Origin: Adiantum capillus-veneris | Taxonomy: Eukaryota; Streptophyta; Polypodiopsida; Polypodiales; Pteridaceae | Reading direction: 5' to 3' | Assembly: GCA_014529385.2 (NCBI GenBank) | Contig: CM043967.1 | Span: forward strand, 135,543,182-135,607,181 | DNA length: 64,000 nucleotides | In this document: positions 44,490 to 55,639 of the stretch, one piece after another | How the letters are laid out: the number at the start of each line of letters is the position of its first letter | Numbering within the stretch: the first letter of the stretch is position 1 | Program-made: the position numbers and the translations under genes | Notes under the pieces: generated by a model | What the model saw: the letters and a program-made list of their open reading frames with translations, nothing else | Told to the model about the DNA's origin: nothing | Databases searched by the model: none

Positions 44490-46036
44490 ACATGTCGACA
44501 CGTGGTGCTAAAAAAAGTTTCAAAGAGGCTAATTGAAGAGCTTTGTGGAGTTGCTTGTAACACCAAGTGGCGATAGATGTGCTAAAGGAATTTTCAAAGA
44601 GGCTAGTTTAAGCAATTTGTGAAGCTTCTTGTGTCAACACGTGGTGCTACAGGAAGTTTCAAAGAGGCTAATTTAAGCTCTTTTTGGAGTTGCCTGTAGC
44701 ACAGCATGTCGACACGAGGTGCTAAAGAAAGTTTCAAAGAGGCTAATTTAAGCGCTTTGTGGAATTGCCTTTAGCACCATGTGTCAACACATGGTGCTAG
44801 AGAAAGTTTTAAAGAGGCTAATTTAAGCATTTTGTGGAGCTACTTGTAGCACCATATGTCAGCATGTGGTGCTATAGGAAGTTTCAAAGAGGATAATTTA
44901 AGCACTTTCTGGAATTTCATGTAGCACCACGTGTCGACACGTGGTGCTAAAGAAAGTTTCAAAGAGGCTAATTTAAGCGCTTTGTGGAGTTTCTTGTAGC
45001 ACCACGTATCGACACATGGTGCTAAATAAAGTTTCAAAGGGGCCAATTTAAGCGCTTTGTGAAGCTTCTTGTAGCACCATGTGTTGACATGTGGTGCTAA
45101 AGGAAGTTTCAAAGAGGTTAGTTTAAGCGCTTTGTGGAGTTGCATGTAGCACCACATGTTGACACGTGGTGCTAAAGGAAGTTTCACAGAGTCTAGTTTA
45201 AGTACTTTGGAGCTGTCTATAGCAGCATGTGTCAGTACATGGTGTTATAGGAATATCCAAAGGGGATTTAAGCTATTTGCAAAGTTTCTTGTAGCACCAC
45301 GTGTCGGCAAGTGGTGTTATTAGAAGCTTCATAAGAGCTCATTTAAGCGCTTTATGAAGATGCTTGTAGCACCATGTGTCGGCACATGCTACTCTAGGAA
45401 GCATCAAGAGGTTAATTTTTGTGCTTTGTGGAGCTGCCTGTAGCACCACATGTTGACATGTGCTGCTAAGGGAAGTTTTAAAGAGGCTAAATGAGATTTT
45501 TTGGAGCTACTTGTAGCACCATGTGTTGGTATGTGGTGCTATAAGAATATTCAAAGAGACTTTAAGCCATTTGTGAAGTTTCTTATAGTACCATGTGTTG
45601 ACCAGTGGTGCTATTGGAAGCTTCATAAGGGCTAATTTAAGCAATTTATGGAGCTATTGGTTGTACCATGTGTCACCACGTGATGCTATAAGAAGGTTCA
45701 AAGAGGCTAATTTAAGGAATTTGTGGAGCTGCCTATAGCACCACGTGTTAATATGTGGTGCTAAAGGAAGTTTTAAAGTAGTTAATTTAAGCACTTTGTG
45801 AAATTTTCTATATCACCACATGTTGGCATGTGGTGCTAAAGGAATATTCAAAGGGGCTTTAATCCATTTTTAGAGTTGCTTGTAGCACCAGGTGTTGGCA
45901 TGTGGTGCTATTGGAAGCTTCATAAGGGATAATTAATCCCTTTATGGACCTGCTTGTAGCACCACATGTCAGCATGTGTTCTATAGGAAGCTTCAAAGAG
46001 GCTAATTTAAGAGCTTTATGGAGCTTCATGTAGCAC
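44490..46036. repeat. 75-bp satellite array, right part (about 20 units)
   Basis: Same monomer as 40935-41542. The best-preserved unit has a perfect 28-bp palindrome at 44922-44949, with two CACGTG (G-box) cores flanking a central GTCGAC; the next unit starts exactly 75 bp later at 44997. Most other units carry one- to few-base variants. The array is cut on the right by the 5' LTR of G2. Confidence 0.93.
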
Positions 46037-46541
46037 TGTAGACAACAAAGATAGTATCACTGGGCACGAATTGTCTCCTAGAAGCCAAATAGTGGACCAA
46101 CCAGTATTTACCATGGTGATTACCATAGTAACCTCAAGAGGCTATAAATAGGACCCATTACATTTGTAATCTGGTTGATAGTACTTTGGGGCTGCTTGTA
46201 ATCTTTCTTTTCTTCTAGTCTCTTGGTTCTAGTCTCCGAAGCTGTCTTGAGTAACAATCTCTTCATTTGTAATTCTACTCTATAATCATTACTACAGTAG
46301 TCAATTGGGCTTCAGTCTATGATACCTTGTATTCATTCTTCATAAACTTTGAATCTGAACTTGAAACACTTTTCAAGCCATTCAGTCTGTTTCTAGTCCC
46401 AGTAGGGTATTTCAGTTTAGTTAACTATTCCAGCTCAGTTTCTATATTCCATTCCAATTTCACTGACTGAACTGATGATTTCCAGTAGCTGTAAATTCTA
46501 ACACTGGAATTAGCTATCTGAAGAGATCAGCTCCAATTCCA
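46037..46541 (+). repeat. 5' LTR of G2
   Basis: Its first 150 bp match 63059-63205. TATAAATA at 46143-46150 is conserved. The right end (about 46541, CCA) is a guess, with a possible TGG-led primer site at 46545. The satellite bases AGCAC (46032-46036) are the expected left target duplication. Confidence 0.7.
46143..46150 (+). promoter_or_regulatory. TATA box of the G2 LTR
   Basis: TATAAATA, also present in the 3' LTR remnant at 63165-63172. Confidence 0.65.
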
Positions 46542-46619
46542 TTTTGGAAATCACGGTGGCTAGAGCTTTTTGCTCACTGACCAGACAGATTCTCCCAGTT
46601 TGAGCTTTCAGTTGAAGAT

Positions 46620-46936
46620 ATGGCACCCAAAACTAGTCGTGGTAGTAAACCATCCTACCGGGTTGACCCTATCCCTGAGGAGTCAGAAAGAGATTTTGAT
46701 CCTAAGACTGGACCGGGGACTGAGACTGAGACTGAGGCTCCAGAGGAGCATAGTCAAGCTGATGAGGCTAAGGGCTCTTAGCACTCTAGTCAGTCCAGAC
46801 GAAGAAGGGTTGAGAGGGAAGAACTCAAGGCTAGGAGTTCTCGGACCACACATGGGGATGAAGGAGCCAAAGGTAGTCACCACAGTTCCAACAGAAACAG
46901 AAAAGCCAGGGAAAAGATAGAAACTGATACTACATA
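46620..46936 (+). pseudogene. N-terminal frame of G2 (charged, low complexity)
   Basis: ATG at 46620 opens MAPKTSRGSKPSYRVDPIPE, a Glu/Thr/Arg-rich frame interrupted by TAG near 46779 and ended by TAA at 46934-46936. Its position right after the LTR and primer region suggests the start of gag. The region up to 47585 has no clear continuation. Confidence 0.5.
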
Positions 46937-47585
46937 AGAAATTGACTGGGATGCAGATACAGACCATTACAAGAAATCTTCAAAAAGGAGTGTTAAGACT
47001 ACACCTCGGTGGAGTAGGATTTTGACTTTAAAAGTGAGTATGTAATGAACCTCAATCTGGGGTGTGTCTTTTGGGATCTTAAGCATAGGGATGTTTATTT
47101 ATGTCAAGGGATGATCGGCAATAGGCAGCTTTTCCGTTACGATGATGAAGAAGATGTGATGGCGGATTCCTGCAGTATCAAGAAAGTGCAGAATGTTTTG
47201 TCAACACTGTTTTCTTCTTTCCCTTTCTATATTCTCATCAATGTAGTATTCTAAATGCATAAGGGAAGTAGCGAGTCTTTCTAGAGTATGTCTGTGAGTC
47301 GGTACTGAATTTTGTAGCAATGGCAGAATTCTATGAATGTCAGAGTGTTTGTCAGAGTTGAATGATGTTTAATGGGAGAGTTAAGGGCAATAATACACTG
47401 GTGATCACGGTATTGGTGACGTGTGTTCATGGTCGAAGTTACTCTCTTCTGTGAGAAGGTGGAGTGCTAGGATGAAGTGGAATCAAAAAGGCATCAGTAG
47501 TTATTATGACAGTTTGGTTTTGAAGAGGTCAAATGCCATTGGGTAATCAGTTCTTGATAATTTACCACAGTCATCACATTCTTAT

Positions 47586-50181
47586 TTGTTAAGGTTGGTT
47601 GCGCAGGAGTGGGAGTTGCAGCAACAGAAGGAACAGCGTGAAGCGGGACAGGAGAATCATGAAGACAGAGGTGTCCAAGTTGACAATTGGGAGGAAGCAT
47701 CAGAGTTGAGTACGAAGGATTTAGAGGTCATTGAGCAATATGGGGGAATTTTCAATGAGGCTGAGGCGAATAGGCCATTAGACCTAGGATATGTTGGAGG
47801 TGAAGTGTTGCAGCAATTGTTTCTGACAAGGAGAAGATTAGAATATGACCCTCTGGGCATTGGCAAAAATATTCTACGGCAACCAGTAATACCGGGATCA
47901 TCATCATCATCCTCAGCAGGGAAATTATCTCCAAATCCGCAAAGGAATATGGCGCCAACAGCTAGAGCAGATTTACGCGTCAAGTTTGGGACCTTCTCAG
48001 GGAAATCCAAACAAGACCTTGATTGCCACGTAGCTCAATTTGAGACAAGATGGCAGGCTGTTGACCATTGGGTCAACAACACAACATAACTCAAGTTTTG
48101 TACCAAAGTCTTATCTTTTGTGAGTTATGAAATGCTACGGATTATGGCTATAAATGTGACCGCTGGGTCAACAACACAACATAACTCAAGTTTCGTACCA
48201 AAGTCTTATCTTTTGCGAGTTATGAAATGCTACGGATTATGGCTATAAACGTCATTTGTAATGAGTAGTTATTCTAGTTTCAGAAGCCAGGGTACAATGA
48301 CACTTCCAGATTGTAAATACAAAGCCATTTGACCCTTTCAACCCCATTTTTGGTTAAACCTAAGGTAGCCTTAGTATATAAGGTACCTAGGTCATTTTGT
48401 AAAGGGGGGGACTTTAATCATAATCAAAACTTTAGCGCTGCCGTCTACTGTGTGTGAAAGAGAAAGAGAGTGAGCGTGAGCTTTATCCTCTCGCTACGCC
48501 CGGCTCGCTCAACACATTGGAGATCCGACTGCACCATTGCTGTAGGCTCGAGGAGAGCTACGCGACACCGCCAAGCATTCCACGCGAGACGAAGCGCACA
48601 CGCCGATGCATCTATGAGCTATTTGTGGCCGTAAGTGTATCAAATGATGTCTGTTTTCTACGTGCTAGTAGTCTATAGAATCGTGGCGACATAAGCTACG
48701 CATAGGTACTCATAAATTTCAATTTCGGGCACTTTCAAAATTCTGCTCTGTCATCCTACTCGTTTTCCGCAGACGGGTTTAGAGTGAGGGTTTTGAGTGT
48801 AGAAGCTTAGAGACAGGTGTATCCTAGTGAGGGGATGGTGTTCCTTAAGTTTCGTATGAATCTGGCATGATTAGGTGAGTTACCTTCCGTATGTGTGTAT
48901 GTGGCTAGGTGGTGTAGTTGAGAGCAGTGAGGTTCTTGATTGTGGTTTAGTTGGCCTTCCAGAGTTGTATGTGTAGGATGGTCTCAGCTTGACAAGCTAA
49001 AGAGATTTCCTCCATGTGCCTATCATGTCATCTATGTCCTCGATTGATATTATGTTGATCTAGGTAGTGTTTGCATGCACTTCATGGGTGTGTGAGTCGC
49101 TTTCGCAACACAAGTCAGAGGATTTGACGGAGTATATGATGGAGCAGTCAAAATGCGACAATTCCAAGCGACATTGGAGGGGAAATCCATGCAGTGGTTG
49201 ATTAACTTCAATGTGGGACATTTGGTGGACTATGATGCATTGAGAAATGCATTTCTGAACCGATTCCGAAAGGAGAAGACACCAAACGTTGTGCTTAATA
49301 AAGTGAAGGGCATTAAGCAAAATAAAATGTTTGTTGAGGATTATACTTAGAGGTTTAATCAGTAACTAAATAGGCTTACCTATGTAGAGAGGCCTACGGA
49401 TGAAATGTTAGCCGCATATTATATGAATGGGTTGAGGAAGGAATTGCGGAATGCAGTTGCAGGTGTTGATGTTGGAGTAGGATTGGATAATTTGGTGGTG
49501 ACTACCACAAGGGCAAAGAAGAGGTTTGGAGTTGTTAACCCACGTTCCTCTAAAAAGAAATCCAAAAAGAAGGAGAAAAAGGGTAAAAAGAAGAAGAGAT
49601 CAGCAGATGACAATAGTGAGGATGAGTCAAATTCGGATACAAATACAGATACAGATTCAGATTTAGACTCTGGTAGCAATTCAGACTCCGATGAGAGTTC
49701 AGATTTAGATTCTGATTCAGAGAAGGAGGACAAGAAGAGGAAGCATAAGAACAAGGGTAAGAAGAAGGCCAAAGGGAAGTCTAAGAGTAGTACAGTGGAA
49801 ATGATGGTAGAGAAGAAATTGAAAGAGTTGGGTGTCAAGCCGGAGTCATCTACCAGGAAGCTCCATTGTGACATTTGTGGAAAAGATGGGCATGTTACAC
49901 CTAATTGTTGGTATAATCCAAAATTTCAAGGACCAATCCTAGAGAGGATTCAGCAAAATTTGGCACAAGCAAGTGGAGTCTTTCCAGATACAGGTGGACA
50001 ACAGAAGGTATTTAATAATATGGGATGGCAGATAATTAGAATCGACCATTTCGGGGAAATTTCAATCAAGGATTCTGACCAAGGTTTGGAGGATATCATA
50101 ATTTTAGGCCATGGGGAGCAAATTGGAATCATCAGCAAAACTGGCAGCAGCCACAGGGGTGGCAACAATCACAAAATTTAA
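47586..50181 (+). pseudogene. gag of the first G2 unit, split by an LTR-like insert
   Basis: The first part (to about 48058) is Gln/Glu-rich, then LRVKFGTFSGKSKQDLDCHV and FETRWQA, the start of a gypsy gag domain. After the insert it resumes near 49130: FQATLEGKSMQWLINFN, FLNRFRKEKTPN, then a stop near 49349. The frame from 49405 reads AAYYMNGLRKELRN, a Lys-rich stretch, a long Ser/Asp/Glu-rich tract (about 49610-49740), a second Lys-rich stretch and a CCHC knuckle CDICGKDGHVTPNC (49867 on). The acid-basic tract is unusual for gag. Confidence 0.75.
48059..49110 (+). repeat. LTR-like insert in gag, with a 95-bp tandem duplication
   Basis: About 1 kb interrupts the gag reading. A GACC-led block at 48063-48157 is repeated at 48158-48252 (period 95 bp). 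TATATAAGG at 48375-48383 and a G-rich run after it look like an LTR promoter and R region. It may be a solo LTR. Ends and target duplication were not resolved. Confidence 0.45.
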
Positions 50182-50835
50182 ATCCACAAATAGGGAATGT
50201 GCAGGTACCACAGTTGCCTGCACCACCAGCACAACATGTGGCAACAAAGACAGCGGCTCAGAGAAATTTAGTTGGTGTTGAGGTTTTTCCTGATCACGAA
50301 GTGAATACGGTTTCGGTAGATTTTCCTTTCGAATGTAGTCCTTCAAAGGATATGTGGGAAGATTTGGATAGTTTGGCAGTAACACGTTCAAAAGCACATT
50401 TTAAACCACCTCTAGATTGGAGGAGCAAAGAGATGTAAGAGATGAAGCAGTTGAGGAAGTTCAAAAGTTGGGTCCTAATGAGACAATTTCTAAAAAGATG
50501 CAAAAGGAGATGCAGAAAGTGGTCAATTCTGAATTACCATCAGCAGCATTGTTTGAAGAATTGCTAAATACTCCTATGCACTTTACATTGGATCAGTTGC
50601 TTTCGTTGGTACCAAAATTCCGAGATAGGCCTGCACCATTTCAAGTGCGGATGGTAGACCAACGGAGAGTGCAGCCTATTGGAATGTTGAGATGTCAAAC
50701 TCTTAAAGTGCATGGATTGTCTTTTACTACAAATTTTGTGGTGTTGAAGATGGAAGATGCAAGATGCTGGCAATGCTTATTCTATGTTGTTGGGTAGACC
50801 ATGGTTTAAGTCGGCAAAGCTTAAACAGGATTGAG
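50182..50835 (+). pseudogene. aspartic protease region of G2
   Basis: The frame at 50417-50797 includes LFEELLNTPMHFTLDQLL, RVQPIGMLRCQTLKVHG and LSFTTNFVVLKMEDA. A one-base shift near 50765 is then needed to read the C-terminal motif YSMLLGRPWFKSAKLKQD. This matches the retropepsin-like domain of Athila/Tat elements. The active-site DSG was not found in a clean frame, so the N-terminal half is decayed or diverged. Confidence 0.65.
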
Positions 50836-51239
50836 AAAAGAATGAGGTCATTTTGAAGAAGGGTAAAAAGTCAATGAGGATTCCGATGAGTTCCAAGAAG
50901 CAGTTGTTGACATCGATGAAACCAATGTTGGCTCAGATTATAAATTTAGCTGAGGAAGTTGAAGATGATGAGGAAGCATGTTTTATAGAGGCTAATCCTA
51001 CAATGGTTCTAGTGTTTGAAGTGGATGTTGTGAAGATTGTTGAGAAGTATGTGAAGCAGGGAGAGTTGAAGAAGTCAACTAATAAGTTAGAAGCAGCAGA
51101 TATAGATCAGAAGTCAGGCAGAAGTTAGAGAAGAAGTCACAAATTGGTCCACGATAGTGCATAAAAGGATCATGATAATTTAGGAGGAGATATTGCACCA
51201 AAGGAGGCAATCCTCACAGTAGAGTTTCTTTACGATAAA

Positions 51240-52810
51240 TTGATGGAGAAGGTTTCCAGAGTCAAAGAGGATGAATTGCAGGATCTTGATTTGGGATCTC
51301 AAGGGAGTCCTAAAGTTGTCAAAATAAGTGTTCATTTGCATGATGCATTTAAGGAAGAATTGAAGCAATTGTTGACAGAGTTTATTGATGTTTTTGCTTC
51401 GGATTATTCTGATTTGAAGGGCATGGATCCGGCTATGTATAAGCACAAAATCAACTTGAGGGAGGATGCAGTTCCAGTGATTCAACAGAGATATAGAATG
51501 AACCCCAATTATGCTAAGCAGGTTAAAGAGGAGTTGGAAAAGCTTCTCCAAGTGGTATTTATAGTTCCAATTGATCAAGCAAAATGATTTTCACCTATAG
51601 TGGTGGTTCCCAAGAAGTCAGGGAAGATCCGTGTTTGTGTGGATTACAGGAAGTTGAATGCAGCAACCATTGCAGATCCATTCCCATTGCCATTTGTGGA
51701 CTCAATCTTGGATGATATAGCCAGACATGAGATGTACAGTTTCCTTGATGGATTTTCAGGGTATAATCAGATTCGGATGGCAGCTGAGGATGTAGCTAAG
51801 ACAACATTTATTACTGAGTGGGGAGCTTTTGCATACACAGTGATGAGTTTTGGATTGAAGAATGGACCCCCTTCTTACTCAAAAGCAGCATTTAAGACAT
51901 TTGAACCTTATTTGACAAAGTTCATGAGGATTTTTATGGATGATTTTTCGGTATTTGGGGAGAAGATTAACAATTTGGAATATTTGAGGAAATGTTTGGA
52001 AAGATGCCGATTGTTTTGGATGCCTTTGAATCCATATAAGTGTGCAATTGCAGTCCAAAGAGGGAAATTGTTAGCGAATATCATTTCTAAAGAGGGGATT
52101 TCCATAGATTCAGACAAGATCAGTGCAATTGAGAAGGCAGTAGCACCTATTAATGTGAAGGAGATTTCCAAGTTCATGGGACGGATTAAGTGGCATAGTC
52201 GGAATTTAAGGTATTTGGCAGATGTTAGTGCACCCTTGACTCATTTGACAAAGAAGGATATTTATTTTATCTAGGGAGATGCTCAGGAAAAGGCTTTTCA
52301 GTGTTTGAAAAAGATGTTAGTGGTATCACCTATTATTCAACCTCCAGATTGGCGGTTGCCTTTTCATGTGTTTGTGGATGCATCGGATATTGCAGTAGGA
52401 GCGGTGCTAGTGCAGGAGAAGATCAGCAGATGGTTCAGACCAGTATATTATGCAAGTCGGATGTTGAAACCGGCTGAGAAGAACTATACTATTACGGAGC
52501 GTGAGGCTTTAGGGATGCAGTTTGCATTGGAGAAATTTCGACATTACTTGTTGGGGAATAAAGTGGTTTTCCATGTGGACCATCAAGCACTTATCTTTTT
52601 GGTTAAGAAGCCAAAGCTGGAGGGTAGACTTGCTAGATGGATGCTTTTGTTGCAGGAGTTTGATTATACAGTGTTGCATACACCACGAAATTAGCATGCA
52701 GTGGCGGATTATCTTAGTAGATTGGAGCATTTTGAGGAGACACCAGGAGTGTCAGATCAGTTGTCGGATGCGGATTTGTTTTTTGTACAGGGACATAATT
52801 TTGACAATTG
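51240..52810 (+). pseudogene. reverse transcriptase and RNase H of G2
   Basis: One frame with three stops: TGA at 51585-51587, TAG at 52272-52274 and TAG at 52692-52694. RT has VVVPKKSGKIRVCVDYRKLN, FSGYNQIRM, TVMSFGLKNGP and the catalytic FMDD at 51933-51944 followed by FSVFG, the Athila/Tat signature. RNase H has FHVFVDASDIAVGAVL, YTITEREALGM and VDHQALIFL, ending at AVADYLSRLE. Two of the stops fall at expected Trp positions. Upstream (50836-51239) is an acidic frame with no recognised domain. Confidence 0.9.
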
Positions 52811-52839
52811 ATATGACCAAATGTTGCAGTTTTTTGACA

Positions 52840-54078
52840 GATGGGGTGTTGCCTTCTAATACGCCATCAGATCAAAGGAAGAAGTTTGCATTGAGGAGTA
52901 GGCCATTTCTGATTATTGCTGGAGCATTGTATAGAAAGGGAGCAGATCAGATCATCAGGAGATGTGTTTCTAATGAGGATCAGAAAGCAGTTTTACAGGA
53001 AGCCCATTATGGAACAGCAGGAGGAAATTTTTATGGAGAAGTAACAGGGAGAAAGATCATGCAAGTTGGCTTGTGGTGACCATTGTTGCTCAAGGATGCA
53101 CATCAGTTTGCAAAGGGATGTTTGCAATGTCAAAAGATTGGACAACCTACTTCAATGGATAAGATGCAAGATCACCCAGTTTTACCACTTGAACCATTTC
53201 AAAAGTGGGGATTAGATTTTGTTGGGCCAATATCACCGAAAGCTAGCAGAACAAGAGTGAGATACATTTTGGTTGCAATAGAATATGCTACCAAATGGGT
53301 GGAAGCAGTATCTTTGAGGGATAATAAAGCAGCAAGTGTGGCTAGATTTTTGTATACAAACATTATGACGAGATTTGTATGTCCCATTGAGTTAGCGTCA
53401 GATCAGGGTGTGCATTTTTTGAATTCAGTAGTTGCCGAGTTGACAGCTACACATATAATTTTGCACAAGAATTCAACTCCATATCATCCGCAGGCAAATG
53501 GTCAAGCTGAGAGTACAAACAAGATGCTAGTGAGAATTCTAAAAACGATTGTCTCAGAAAATAGAAAGGATTGGGATGACAAATTGGATTCATCTTTATG
53601 GTCGTTTCATATAGCATATAAGGTTTCCACAGGGATGAAACCTTTCAAATTGGTTTATGGGATTGAGGTTGTTGTTCCCATGGAGTATGTGATTCCAAGT
53701 CTGAGATTGGCAGTTCGACATAGGCTGAGTCCTGAGGATTTTGTGTTGCATAGACAAAGGGAGTTGTTGAAGTTGGAAGAGGATCGGATTCATAGTGCAT
53801 ATGCAGAAAATATTGGACGAAAGAGACGACAAGCTTGGATGGCAAGGCAAGTTAAGTTCAAAATTTTTCAGAAGGGTGATTGGGTGATGTTGTACAATTC
53901 CAAGTTGGGACCACACCCAGGAAAACTGAAGTTAAGGTACTTTGGGCCTTATCAAACTGTAGAAGAATTAGGCCAAGGAACATTCATATTGAGGGATGTT
54001 TTTGGTACACCTGTTGTGAAACCGGTCAATGGCTTTCGCATGAAGAAATTTTATGGCAAGATACCCAAGATTCCATGA
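52840..54078 (+). pseudogene. first integrase of G2
   Basis: After a frameshift near 52810-52850 the frame reads the linker and zinc-binding region (EAHYGTAGGNFYG, a TGA at 53080-53082, then CLQCQKIG). The core has the first Asp in WGLDFVGPIS, the second in ASDQGVHFLN and Glu in GQAESTNKML. The C-terminal part has FQKGDWVMLYNSKL and LRYFGPYQTVEEL and ends at 54078. A His expected in the zinc-binding motif is Asn here. The frame from 53083 is intact. Confidence 0.9.
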
Positions 54079-54417
54079 TGGATGGTAAACAAGGATGAGG
54101 AAATTGGAGTGAAATGGGTACAACCAGTGTTGGAATTCAAGGAGGACTCTTTGGGGAACACTGACAGCCATACAATGTCCAACAATGGGTTCATGTTGCA
54201 GAATGTGGTCGGATTTGGTTTTGACAAAAGTGTGGTATTGGAGAAAATCCGCAGCGGAATTGCATTGGGTGGCATTGTCTAGGGGTTATGTCATCAAGGA
54301 AGTCACCAGTTTACAACGCAGAATGTTTTTAAGGGAGTTTCCCTTGAAGTGAGTGGTCCAATCAATGCACGTGTGCGGGGTATTAACATGCACTTTTAGA
54401 ATAAGGACCATCATGGG

Positions 54418-55332
54418 GTGGTCAGCGCCCGATTTGAGGTGAAAGTCCACACTCATTTTTCATGCAAGTATCCCGTGTTCGTCGTCAAAAGAAGCTTTAC
54501 CACTGTGCGTGATTTTCCTATCACCTTCGACGCCATGTCTTTTGAAAGCTTCAAAAAATCTGCAGTGCCTAAACAACATGAGCTAGGTGAGGAGGAGATG
54601 ATGCAAACCCGTTCAATGAAGATGGCCATGGAGGAGATGTTACGCCCCCGCAGAGAAAGTATTCAGAGCATGGAGGAAATTGAGGGGACAAAATGCGGTG
54701 GAGATGATGCTGTGGAGGAGATGGAGGTCGACGAGATATTCGACATCCATGATCGTGATATAGAGGTATGGCTGCGCCGGGTTGGCCTTTATGGGTATGC
54801 ATGTTTACCATGGGCTCTTTGGGAGAAGAATGAGTTTGCAGAGTCACAGCTTTGCCACCTTAGTGAAAATGTTGGCTATATCATGGAGGGAAAGGATGTT
54901 TCCCCAAAGTTGGTGGTAGAGGTTTTCAAGGTTGCTCACAATATTTTGCACAAGGCAAAGAAAGTGACAGATGCGGTGATGAGCTCCAAATTTGGGCAGC
55001 CAGAAGGCAGTAGGGATTATTATATGGTGCGGAATTGTGGAAAACTCTGCAATACTCACTTATTTTGGTATTTGGATAGGGTTTGTTTGTTGGCAAAAAT
55101 TGCCTTTATGTCCAAAGAGGCGTTTGCTCCAATTCATCATGCAGAATGTGGGCAGAAGGTGGATTGGGCATCCTTCATTTTTGACAGGCTGCAGCTTTCA
55201 GAGCCAAGGGATAAAAAGAGGTCATCGTCTGTTACCAAGGTAGCTCCTTACTTGCAGGAAATTTTCTCCTATGTGCTGCAGGTACCTCTCACACCCACAC
55301 CACTAAGCTTTGTTAAGAGTCCAGATGCGTAG
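54418..55332 (+). CDS. extra reading frame after pol, 304 aa, unknown
   Basis: An intact 304-codon frame 340 bp downstream of integrase, with ATG-type candidates inside (MSFESFKKSAVPKQ). It is Met/Glu-rich around residues 50-105, then helical with WLRRVGLYGYACLPWALW. Near its end is VDWASFIFDRLQL followed by APYLQEIFSYVL. That last block faintly recalls the putative plant transposon domain seen in extra ORFs of Tat/Ogre elements (a Trp-Ala helix followed by a YG/hydrophobic helix). Function is unknown. The gap 54079-54417 holds no recognised gene. Confidence 0.5.
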   Translation: MVSARFEVKVHTHFSCKYPVFVVKRSFTTVRDFPITFDAMSFESFKKSAVPKQHELGEEEMMQTRSMKMAMEEMLRPRRESIQSMEEIEGTKCGGDDAVEEMEVDEIFDIHDRDIEVWLRRVGLYGYACLPWALWEKNEFAESQLCHLSENVGYIMEGKDVSPKLVVEVFKVAHNILHKAKKVTDAVMSSKFGQPEGSRDYYMVRNCGKLCNTHLFWYLDRVCLLAKIAFMSKEAFAPIHHAECGQKVDWASFIFDRLQLSEPRDKKRSSSVTKVAPYLQEIFSYVLQVPLTPTPLSFVKSPDA

Positions 55333-55639
55333 AGCTTGGGTGATGCAAAGCATTGAAAGTTGGATTGGGATATGCCTAGTGGGGACAGGCTTAAATCTGC
55401 ATTGGGCCAAGGAAGTAATTTAGCAGGGCACGGATGAAAAGGTGTACTCATTAGGGAAGGTCACTCTTTTTCCTTCTAGGACAGGATTGCAAAAAATCGA
55501 GACCAAGAGCCGTACCATAACTCTGTTTCCACGGAAGGTTTGCGAGGGTTCAAGGGAGCAGACCCCGGTGACAGAGGCCATTAAAACAATCCCTTTTGCT
55601 AAACCAGCAAGTGTTAAGTTGGATGGGGTGTTCTCAGTT

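Noticed and set aside
44840-45187. 115-codon minus-strand frame with a 25-residue repeat
   Set aside because: The satellite monomer is 75 bp, exactly 25 codons, so one stop-free unit makes the whole array open. It is a by-product of the period, not a gene.
40935-46036. CRISPR array
   Set aside because: Units are contiguous 75-bp repeats without variable spacers, in plant DNA with no cas genes.
49419-49874. 151-codon minus-strand Ser/Phe/Leu-rich frame
   Set aside because: Antisense of the Lys/Asp/Ser tract of the G2 gag; composition explained by the sense strand.
54418-55332. Envelope-like gene of an Athila-type element
   Set aside because: No signal peptide, transmembrane segment or fusion-like region could be seen in the translation; left as unknown.
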